Assembly: GCA_003518365.1 (NCBI GenBank)
Contig: DOYU01000022.1
Span: forward strand, 93,504-104,690
Direction: 5' to 3'
Source: Candidatus Magasanikiibacteriota bacterium
GTDB taxonomy: Bacteria > Patescibacteriota > Patescibacteriia > Magasanikbacterales > UBA922
Length of the DNA stretch: 11,187 nt
Positions 5,299 to 11,187 of the stretch are shown piece after piece. Under the pieces are notes generated by a model. It searched no databases and was not told where the DNA came from. It was given only the letters and a program-made list of their open reading frames with translations. The position numbers and the translations under genes are program-made. Numbering within the stretch: position 1 is the first letter of the stretch; every line of letters starts with the position of its first letter.

Positions 5299-6477
5299 AT
5301 GTTCACTCTTATTCTTTTTATCGGTATTCTCGCTCTTCTTGTCCTCGTGCATGAATGGGGTCATTTTTTTGTGGCGAGAAAAAGTGGTATGAAAGTCTAT
5401 GAATTTGGGTTTGGATTTCCTCCCCGAGCATTTGGGTGGTACAAAGACCCAAAAACTGGGAAATTTGTGTTTGTGCAGGGAAAAGGAAAAAACACGCTGA
5501 AAGAGACTGTCGGCGGAGAGGATCGGGAAACACCTGACGAGTTTCCTGCTACGGTGTATTCGCTCAATTGGCTCCCGCTCGGCGGATTTGTAAAAATTAA
5601 AGGTGAAAATGGAGAACTGGCACAAGAGCCGGATAGTTTTGGATCAAAACCATTTTGGAAGAAAGCGAGTGTGCTCATTGCTGGTGTGTCTATGAATGTG
5701 GTGCTTGCTGCTGTCCTCTTGGCGATTGGGTTTATGATCGGACTGCCAGCAGACAGCGAGGTCTTGCGTGATCCTCGTGCAATTGTGGTAGAAGAACCTG
5801 CGGTGACTGCGCAACAAGTAGAAAATGGTTCACCTGCCGATACGTCTGGTATCAAATATGGCGATATTTTGCTTGCGATTGATGATACGCCGCTTATTAC
5901 GAGTGAAGATCTGCTCACCTATGTTGAAGCGCATCCTACTGATGAAGTGACATTGACTGTGAAGCGTGGTGAAGAAGAATTGCGATTGACGATGATGCCG
6001 GCACAGCTCTCTGACGAAGACACCGTTCCACGGCTTGGTATTATTCTTGCGGATGCAGGGATTATCCGATTCCCATGGTATATCGCTCTTTGGAAAGGAG
6101 TTCTTGCTGCGCTCTTTGGCTTTGTCAATATTTTTGCTGCGTTTTTCTTTTTAATAAAAGGACTTATCATGGGGCAGGGCTTAGCGTTTAGTGTTGCTGG
6201 TCCTGTAGGAATTGCCGTTGTCGTAGGGGAGAGTGCTCGACTTGGGTTGTCATACCTTATCAATATCATGGCAATGCTATCCCTCTCACTTGCAGTGATC
6301 AATATTTTGCCCATTCCTGCGCTTGATGGTGGCAGACTTTTCTTTGTTATCTATGAGAGAATGTTTAAGAAGCCTGTGCCAATGAAATACGAACAAGCTG
6401 CACACACGATTGGATTTTTGCTTTTGATGCTGTTGATTGTCGTAGTAACCTGGCGAGACATTTCAAACCTTTTTTAG
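5299..6477 (+). CDS. rseP: RseP-type site-2 intramembrane zinc metalloprotease (M50)
   Basis: This 392-aa M50 protease cleaves substrates inside the membrane, typically anti-sigma factors or remnant signal peptides. The first membrane helix carries the zinc site H18-E-W-G-H22. The third-ligand motif N-I-L-P-I-P-A-L-D (about 335-343) lies in a C-terminal helix. A PDZ domain is visible around residues 165-250 (including G-S-P-A-D and G-D-I-L-L-A-I), and the conserved L-P-L-G-G-F-V-K segment precedes the second helix. About four membrane segments fit the family. The frame opens at a TTG (5272), but the ATG at 5299 gives the canonical short N-terminus before helix 1. Eight bases separate its stop from pheS, so they are probably co-transcribed. 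No partner anti-sigma factor is in the window. Confidence 0.95.
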   Translation: MFTLILFIGILALLVLVHEWGHFFVARKSGMKVYEFGFGFPPRAFGWYKDPKTGKFVFVQGKGKNTLKETVGGEDRETPDEFPATVYSLNWLPLGGFVKIKGENGELAQEPDSFGSKPFWKKASVLIAGVSMNVVLAAVLLAIGFMIGLPADSEVLRDPRAIVVEEPAVTAQQVENGSPADTSGIKYGDILLAIDDTPLITSEDLLTYVEAHPTDEVTLTVKRGEEELRLTMMPAQLSDEDTVPRLGIILADAGIIRFPWYIALWKGVLAALFGFVNIFAAFFFLIKGLIMGQGLAFSVAGPVGIAVVVGESARLGLSYLINIMAMLSLSLAVINILPIPALDGGRLFFVIYERMFKKPVPMKYEQAAHTIGFLLLMLLIVVVTWRDISNLF

Positions 6478-6485
6478 TACATGAT

Positions 6486-7517
6486 ATGAAAGAAGAATTA
6501 CAACATATAAAAAAAGAATTTGAAGCACAGTTGAAACATGTGTCTAGTTTGTTACAGCTTGAAGAACTCGAGCAAACTATTTTTGGCAGAAAAGCTGGTG
6601 CGTTTACGAATCTTGCAAAGCAGATGAAAGACGTTGCTACCGAGCAGAAAAAAGCCATTGGTGAGATGATGAATACCGTTCGTCTGAAAATTGTGAAAGA
6701 ACTGGAAGAAAAACGTGAAGCACTGCAACGTGAAGAAATGAAAAAAATTGCAGAGACAGAATCAATCGATGTGACTGAGCCTCATCTTCCAAAAGAAGCA
6801 CATGGGCATATGCATCCGATGTCACAAGTGGAAATTGAATTATCTGAATTGTTTCGTTCCATGGGATTTATGGTGCTCGATGGACCCGAGCTTGAAAGCG
6901 ATTATTTCAATTTTGAAGCATTGAATATTCCGCCATCACATCCTGCGCGGGATAGTCATGATACATTTTTTATCAAAGATCATCCGGAATGGGTCATGCG
7001 TACACATACGTCTCCTGTGCAAATACGTGCGATGCGTGAATTTGGTGCGCCACTTCGTGCGATTGTGCCGGGGCGTGTATTTCGAAATGAATCGATTGAT
7101 GCAAGTCATGAACACACCTTTACTCAGCTCGAAGGGTTGGTTGTCGATAAAGATATTTCTATTGCTGATATTATTGGTGTGATGAAAGGATTGCTTTCTG
7201 GGATTCTAAAGAAAGATGTGGAGGTACGACTTCGTCCAGGATTTTTTCCTTTTGTAGAACCTGGTTTTGAGCTTGATATGAGATGTCTTGTCTGTGAAGG
7301 AACTGGTTGCAATGTCTGCAAACAGACTGGTTGGGTAGAAATGATGCCTTGTGGTCTTGTACATCCGGAAGTATTGAAAGCTGGTGGGCTTGATCCTGAT
7401 GTGTATTCTGGATTTGCCTTTGGGCTTGGCAGGATGCGGCTCGTGATGCAAAAATATGGTATCGAAGATATCCGACATTTTCAGTCAGGGGATCTGAGAT
7501 TTTTGAAACAGTTCTAA
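6486..7517 (+). CDS. pheS: Phenylalanine--tRNA ligase alpha subunit
   Basis: This is the catalytic subunit of the (alpha-beta)2 class II synthetase that charges tRNA-Phe. The 343-aa protein has the N-terminal coiled-coil arm (about 1-95) and the class II core. Motif 1 region is G-P-E-L-E-S-D-Y-F-N-F-E (133-144); motif 2 is R200-N-E202 with H208; then F-T-Q-L-E-G and a four-cysteine knuckle (C267, C270, C275, C278) as in many bacterial PheS. Motif 3 reads G-L-G-R-M-R (313-318), where relatives have G-M/L-G-x-E-R: the conserved Arg318 is kept but Met replaces Glu. It ends R-F-L-K-Q-F, one residue short of the E. coli form, and its stop codon lies inside the repeat of the following cassette. The start lies 8 bases after rseP with no Shine-Dalgarno. 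Confidence 0.96.
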   Translation: MKEELQHIKKEFEAQLKHVSSLLQLEELEQTIFGRKAGAFTNLAKQMKDVATEQKKAIGEMMNTVRLKIVKELEEKREALQREEMKKIAETESIDVTEPHLPKEAHGHMHPMSQVEIELSELFRSMGFMVLDGPELESDYFNFEALNIPPSHPARDSHDTFFIKDHPEWVMRTHTSPVQIRAMREFGAPLRAIVPGRVFRNESIDASHEHTFTQLEGLVVDKDISIADIIGVMKGLLSGILKKDVEVRLRPGFFPFVEPGFELDMRCLVCEGTGCNVCKQTGWVEMMPCGLVHPEVLKAGGLDPDVYSGFAFGLGRMRLVMQKYGIEDIRHFQSGDLRFLKQF

Positions 7518-7544
7518 TTGTTGAAGATGATGAAATTGTTTTAT
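7509..7544 (+). repeat. Left flank of the four-helix-bundle cassette: four degenerate 9-nt units
   Basis: Read from 7509 in steps of nine, the sequence gives CAGTTCTAA, TTGTTGAAG, ATGATGAAA and TTGTTTTAT, fitting the loose consensus NTGTTNNAN. The unit contents match the right-flank array, and bases 7511-7523 match the reverse complement of 7971-7983 at 12 of 13 positions. The first unit includes the last codons and stop of pheS. Confidence 0.65.
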
Positions 7545-7547
7545 ATG

Positions 7548-7554
7548 AAGGAGG
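7548..7554 (+). promoter_or_regulatory. Strong but close Shine-Dalgarno of the four-helix-bundle gene
   Basis: AAGGAGG lies only three bases before the ATG at 7558. The match is strong but the spacing is shorter than optimal. It contrasts with the neighbouring synthetase genes, which have no such site. Confidence 0.7.
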
Positions 7555-7557
7555 CTT

Positions 7558-7920
7558 ATGACGTTTGGTTATGAACAATTAGATGTTGCAAAGATTTCTA
7601 GAAGCTTGATCAAAGATGTATATCGAATATCAGCACGATTTCCAGATGAAGAAAGATATGGATTGATAAGTCAGGTAAGACGAGCTGTTGTATCAGTGTT
7701 ACTCAATATTGCAGAGGGAAGTGGAAGAAAAACATCAAAAGATTTTGCAAGGTTTTTGCGCACTTCTATTGGTTCGCTTATAGAAGTTCATGCAGGGTTA
7801 CAATGTTCCATAGATCTCGAGTACATTGAAGAATCAACATACGAAAAAATAGAACCTGCAATGAAAGAATTATATTTTAAATTTATCGGGTTAGAAAAAT
7901 ATCTCCTTAATAAGAAATGA
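7558..7920 (+). CDS. Four-helix-bundle protein (23S rRNA intervening-sequence family)
   Basis: This 120-aa protein is a typical member of the IVS/four-helix-bundle family first known from insertions in 23S rRNA genes and related to the Avd accessory protein of diversity-generating retroelements. Visible family motifs are F-P-D-E-E-R-Y-G-L near residues 28-36, then Q-V-R-R-A-V-V-S and the hallmark N-I-A-E-G-S-G-R (about 50-57), followed by F-A-R-F-L-x2-S-I-G-S-L-I-E-V. Four predicted helices cover almost the whole chain, and the length is normal. The family may bind nucleic acid; its cellular role is not established. No reverse transcriptase or rRNA gene is in the window, so an Avd role is not supported here. 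It lies between pheS and pheT, flanked by 9-nt repeat arrays, and uses TGA as stop. Confidence 0.92.
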   Translation: MTFGYEQLDVAKISRSLIKDVYRISARFPDEERYGLISQVRRAVVSVLLNIAEGSGRKTSKDFARFLRTSIGSLIEVHAGLQCSIDLEYIEESTYEKIEPAMKELYFKFIGLEKYLLNKK

Positions 7921-7922
7921 AT

Positions 7923-7994
7923 AATGTTGTAAATGTTGAAGTTGTTTTACATGTTCAAATTGAACAGTTACAACATTTAGAACACCTAGAACAC
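7923..7994 (+). repeat. Head-to-head array of eight degenerate 9-nt units
   Basis: Bases 7923-7958 split into four 9-mers of one orientation (for example AATGTTGTA, AATGTTGAA). Bases 7959-7994 split into four of the opposite orientation (for example TTAGAACAC, CTAGAACAC). All share a TGTT or AACA core at a fixed position. The centre is a 15-bp odd palindrome (7952-7966, TGTTCAA-A-TTGAACA), and AATGTTGTAA (7923-7932) pairs exactly with TTACAACATT (7968-7977). In RNA it could form a long imperfect hairpin in the leader of pheT. The pheT ATG starts four bases after the array. Confidence 0.8.
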
Positions 7995-7998
7995 ATAT

Positions 7999-10476
7999 AT
8001 GCTCGTATCAAAAAATTGGCTCTCACAATTCACCACCATTCCAAAAAAAATTACGCCACAACAGCTCGGTGTTGATTTGACCATGCATGTTGTGGAAGTC
8101 GAAGATGTTATTGATGAAGCGAGATTTCTCGAAAATGTTGTTGTTGGAAAAGTTGTTGAAGTAAAAAAGCATGACAATGCAGACACATTGCATGTGTGTA
8201 CGGTAGATGTCCGCGACGAAAAACTTCAAGTTGTCTGCGGTGGCAGTAATGTCCGAGAAGGGATGTTCGTCGCAATGGGCAAACTTGGCGCATCAGTGCG
8301 ATGGCATGGAGAAGGGGAGCCTATTGTTTTAACAAAAGCAAAAATTCGTGGGGTTGAAAGTTTTGGCATGATTTGTGCATCGGATGAAATTGGGCTCGGT
8401 GATATGTTTCCAAAACAAAGTGAGAAAGAAATTTTGGATCTTACTGATATCATTGCATCCAGATATTCGGATAATCCAGATCAACAGATAGGGAAGCCAC
8501 TTTCGGACGTGTTGGAATTGAACGATATTGTCTTCGATATAGATAATAAATCCATGACGCATCGGCCGGATTTGTGGGGGCAGTATGGAATGGCGAGGGA
8601 GATTGCGGCGATGTATGGGCAATCGTTAAAGGCGTACGAACCAAAGAAATTGAAGGGACTAGAAACTGGTAACTGGAAACTTGATGTGGCGGTGAAAGAT
8701 GTAAAAGCTTGTCCGCGGTATATGGCGGTTGCGATTGATGGGATTGAGGTTGCAGAATCACCGGCGTGGTTGAAAAAACGATTGATGAGTGTTGGTGTGC
8801 AACCGAGGAATAATGTTGTGGACGTCACAAATTTTGTGATGTTTGAGCTGGGGCAGCCGTTGCATGCTTTTGATATAAAACAACTCGCAAATAAAAAAGG
8901 AGATGTTGAAATCATTGTCAGAAAAGCAAAAGATGGTGAGGAATATACATCGCTTGATGATAAAAAATATACTCTTACAAAAGAAGATTTAGTTATTGCC
9001 ACGAAAGACAAAGTTGTTGCGCTTGCGGGTGTGAAGGGGAGTAACAATAGTGGAGTCACGAATGAGACGACGAGTATTCTTCTCGAGTCTGCAAATTTTC
9101 ATGCGGTCACTATTCGTCGCACGGCATCTCGCCATGGGCTTCGCACTGATGCGTCTGCACGGTATGAAAAAAGTCTTGATCCACATCTGTGTGAATTGGC
9201 ACTTCGTCGTGTGGTCGAACTGCTCAAAGAAGTTTCTCCAAAGAGTGTGGTATCGAGTACCATTGTTGATCAATCAGATTTTTCTCTTGACCAAGGCCCT
9301 ATTGCATTGGACACAGAATTTGTTCAAAGAAAAATGGGTGTTGATTTGCCTGCAACAGAGATGGTCCGTATTCTCACAAGTCTTGGTTTTGGCGTAAAAG
9401 AAAAGAAAAATACTTTGTCAGTTACGATCCCTTCTTGGCGTGCAACAAAAGATATTTCTATTCGAGAAGATCTGGTAGAAGAAATCGCACGCGTGTACGG
9501 CTACGACAATATCGTGCCAACACTGCCGACGTTCCCTATTGTTCCTCCAAAAAAGAATGCTCTGCGCGAACTCGAAACACGACTCAGAACATTGCTTGCG
9601 TATGAAGGACGATATACGGAAGTTTCCAATTATTCTTTTGTATCACCAGACTTGCTTGAAAAAGTTGGTGAAAACGTAAAAGATTATCTTGAGCTCGACA
9701 ATCCTATTGCAAAAGATCGTCCATATTTGCGTCGACATCTGAGAGAAAATTTGCTCGAAACAGTCGAACGGAATTCACATAGATTTGATGTTGTGTCTAT
9801 TTTTGAAATTGGAAAAGTGTTCAAAAAAGAACAAGAGGGTGACGTCGATGGACAAAAAAATACCTTGCCAAAACAAGATACCCTTCTCGCTATGGCACAC
9901 GCAGAAAAAGGTGATGAACATCCTTTTTTGCATGTGTCTACATCCTTTACCACTGTCATGACTCGTCTTGGTCTTGCTGTACATTTTGAAAAGAAGTCTC
10001 TTGATGATGTGTTTGTTCATCCAGGACGATTTGCGGAAGTACATGTTGCTGGAAAAAAAGTAGGGCACATTGGCGAAGTGCATCCGATGACTGCAAACAC
10101 ACTCGGGCTTGATGCAAGAACAGCAGTCCTCGAAGTAAATCTTTCTGAGATAGTTCTTCTTCTCACAGAAAAAACTCAGTATCAACCACTTTCACAATAT
10201 CCTTCGATCGAACGAGACGTCGCCTTTGTTGTCGATAAGAGTGCTGTGCACGAAGACATCGCTGTCGCACTGATCAAGGCAGATCCTTTGACCGTAGATG
10301 TTGCATTGTTTGATGTGTTTATGGGAAAGAATATCGGTGAGGGAAAAAAGAGTATGGCCTATCGCATCACGTATCGATCTGATGAAAAGACGCTGGAAGG
10401 AAAAGATGTTGATGTTGTTCATGAAAAGATCGTCGCAATGCTTCAGAAAAAGTTTGGTGCTGAAATTCGGGCATAA
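7999..10476 (+). CDS. pheT: Phenylalanine--tRNA ligase beta subunit
   Basis: This 825-aa protein is the large, tRNA-binding and editing subunit that partners PheS. Domains in order: N-terminal module starting M-L-V-S-K-N-W-L; EMAP/OB-fold tRNA-binding domain (about 42-155, including A-D-x-L-H-V-C and V-V-C-G-G-S-N-V); B3/B4 editing domain (about 236-410, with R-N-N-V-V-D-V-T-N-F and G-Q-P-L-H-A-F-D); B5 domain (about 435-505); the catalytic-like core; and the C-terminal FDX-ACB domain (728-825, starting near Y-P-S-I-E-R-D). The length is normal for long-form PheT. The ATG at 7999 gives the canonical N-terminus; there is no Shine-Dalgarno and the upstream 72 bases are a repeat array. Codons around 8560-8870 are more G-ending than the rest, a possible recombination trace. 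The stop is one base before ppcA. Confidence 0.96.
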   Translation: MLVSKNWLSQFTTIPKKITPQQLGVDLTMHVVEVEDVIDEARFLENVVVGKVVEVKKHDNADTLHVCTVDVRDEKLQVVCGGSNVREGMFVAMGKLGASVRWHGEGEPIVLTKAKIRGVESFGMICASDEIGLGDMFPKQSEKEILDLTDIIASRYSDNPDQQIGKPLSDVLELNDIVFDIDNKSMTHRPDLWGQYGMAREIAAMYGQSLKAYEPKKLKGLETGNWKLDVAVKDVKACPRYMAVAIDGIEVAESPAWLKKRLMSVGVQPRNNVVDVTNFVMFELGQPLHAFDIKQLANKKGDVEIIVRKAKDGEEYTSLDDKKYTLTKEDLVIATKDKVVALAGVKGSNNSGVTNETTSILLESANFHAVTIRRTASRHGLRTDASARYEKSLDPHLCELALRRVVELLKEVSPKSVVSSTIVDQSDFSLDQGPIALDTEFVQRKMGVDLPATEMVRILTSLGFGVKEKKNTLSVTIPSWRATKDISIREDLVEEIARVYGYDNIVPTLPTFPIVPPKKNALRELETRLRTLLAYEGRYTEVSNYSFVSPDLLEKVGENVKDYLELDNPIAKDRPYLRRHLRENLLETVERNSHRFDVVSIFEIGKVFKKEQEGDVDGQKNTLPKQDTLLAMAHAEKGDEHPFLHVSTSFTTVMTRLGLAVHFEKKSLDDVFVHPGRFAEVHVAGKKVGHIGEVHPMTANTLGLDARTAVLEVNLSEIVLLLTEKTQYQPLSQYPSIERDVAFVVDKSAVHEDIAVALIKADPLTVDVALFDVFMGKNIGEGKKSMAYRITYRSDEKTLEGKDVDVVHEKIVAMLQKKFGAEIRA

Positions 10477-10477
10477 T

Positions 10478-11187
10478 ATGACTTCACACAATATTCCTCG
10501 CTGCATGAGTACGCAGCATCCTGATAATGTTTCTCAACCTTTTTTTGCCGAGCATGCACAGCTTGGCGGAGAAGACGAAATTCAAGAAGCGTATTACGCG
10601 TATTCTCATCTTGGCTGTGATGAACAAATGTGGGATGCAGAAGGAAAAGAAGTCGATACGTTTGTGGTCAAAAAATTGCTTACCAAAAATGAGCAGTTTT
10701 TTCGTACACATCGGCTTGGCAATGAATTACGTCTGACAGTGCGTGTCCCAAATCCAGAAGTAGAAAAAACAGAAGGAAAAATTTTGCTTGAAACACTCGA
10801 AAGTATTCCACGATCATTTGATGCGGCGCGTGCGTTTTATGGTGACGATGTCACGGCGCCGATTTTTGAAGTGATTTTGCCAATGACCACGTCTGCAGAA
10901 AGTTTGGATAGAATTTATCATTATTACAAAGATTTTGTGGTAGGCAAGGGAAATACTGCTGTTCGTCCCAATGATATTTCTGTCAGTGAGTGGGTAGGGG
11001 AGTTTCGTCCTGAGACCGTACACGTGATTCCACTTTTTGAAGACAAAGAACACATGCTTGCAAGTGCGGATATTCTTCGTGAGTATTTGAAAGATAAAGA
11101 TGTCTCGTATCAGCGCGTTTTTCTCGCACGCAGTGATCCTGCTGTCAATTATGGATCGATTTCTGCTGTTCTTATCAACAAAATTGC
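10478..11187 (+). CDS. ppcA: Archaeal-type phosphoenolpyruvate carboxylase (N-terminal part)
   Basis: This protein would carboxylate PEP to oxaloacetate, feeding the TCA-derived pool. It matches the compact archaeal-type PEPC (about 500 aa), not the 900-aa bacterial form. Diagnostic segments seen are the N-terminal P-R-C-M-S-T-Q-H-P-D-N (7-17), G-C-D-E-Q-M-W-D-x-E-G-K-E-V-D (about 47-61), V-V-K-K-L-L-T-K, R-V-P-N-P-E-V-E, and I-F-E-V-I-L-P-M-T-T-S-A-E. About 236 codons are present with no frame break, and the gene runs off the window, so its C-terminal half with further catalytic residues is not visible. The ATG is one base after the pheT stop, giving strong coupling. This enzyme type is known in archaea and scattered bacteria, including some candidate-phylum genomes, and points to a horizontal history. 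Confidence 0.92.
   Translation, partial: MTSHNIPRCMSTQHPDNVSQPFFAEHAQLGGEDEIQEAYYAYSHLGCDEQMWDAEGKEVDTFVVKKLLTKNEQFFRTHRLGNELRLTVRVPNPEVEKTEGKILLETLESIPRSFDAARAFYGDDVTAPIFEVILPMTTSAESLDRIYHYYKDFVVGKGNTAVRPNDISVSEWVGEFRPETVHVIPLFEDKEHMLASADILREYLKDKDVSYQRVFLARSDPAVNYGSISAVLINKI

Larger units (their letters stand above)
7509..7994. mobile_element. Putative transposase-less cassette carrying the four-helix-bundle gene
   Basis: About 486 bp between pheS and pheT contains a single gene and arrays of degenerate 9-nt units on both sides. The outer ends form an imperfect inverted repeat: 7511-7538 against the reverse complement of 7956-7983 matches at about 21 of 28 positions. pheS and pheT are usually adjacent, so the unit looks inserted. 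No transposase or clear target duplication is seen. The borders are uncertain by one or two repeat units because the right array continues to 7994. Confidence 0.55.

Noticed and set aside
7558..7920. Four-helix-bundle gene as Avd of a diversity-generating retroelement
   Set aside because: No reverse transcriptase, template repeat or variable repeat is visible in the window.
7952..7966. 15-bp palindrome as an intrinsic terminator after the four-helix-bundle gene
   Set aside because: It is AT-rich, has no T-run after it, and is fully explained as the junction of the two opposed 9-nt blocks.

Overview
The window looks like a chromosome fragment of a Candidate Phyla Radiation (Patescibacteria-type) bacterium. 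The evidence is the gene content: a compact SPFH, LemA, HtpX set, a short RseP, a 23S-rRNA-intervening-sequence type four-helix-bundle gene, a GxxExxY gene and an archaeal-type PEP carboxylase. Gene spacing is very tight, the background is AT-rich, and most core genes lack a Shine-Dalgarno site. TGA is used as a stop (GxxExxY and four-helix-bundle genes) and no gene needs TGA readthrough, so the standard bacterial code fits. The exact lineage cannot be named from this sequence.

Layout. Positions 12-473 (minus) hold an unrecognised 153-aa protein. Positions 523-900 are a GC-rich island, about two-thirds G+C where sampled against roughly 43% in a neighbouring stretch. It carries a strong hairpin and a 92-aa, lysine-free, extremely acidic protein with a near-consensus promoter and a perfect Shine-Dalgarno. 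A perfect 13-bp terminator hairpin (961-990) closes a leftward operon that starts at a promoter near 5158-5187. In transcription order that operon is: SPFH/band-7 protein, LemA, [GxxExxY cassette], HtpX-type M48 protease, CDP-alcohol phosphatidyltransferase, Nudix hydrolase. A divergent rightward unit starts from an overlapping promoter region: possible 24-aa membrane peptide, rseP, pheS, [four-helix-bundle cassette], pheT, archaeal-type ppcA (cut by the window end).

How the genes work together. The leftward operon is mostly a membrane quality-control and membrane-lipid set (SPFH scaffold, LemA, HtpX protease, phospholipid head-group transferase). The rightward unit has an intramembrane protease, both subunits of phenylalanyl-tRNA synthetase, and a PEP-to-oxaloacetate enzyme.

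The most unusual signal is that both operons are interrupted by a single-gene, transposase-free cassette flanked by repeats. The GxxExxY cassette has 35-bp inverted repeats (31 of 35 matching). The four-helix-bundle cassette has arrays of degenerate 9-nt units, which on the right side form two blocks of four units facing each other. The left repeat of the second cassette contains the stop codon of pheS. These two cassettes may be members of one class of small mobile elements with no visible transposase.
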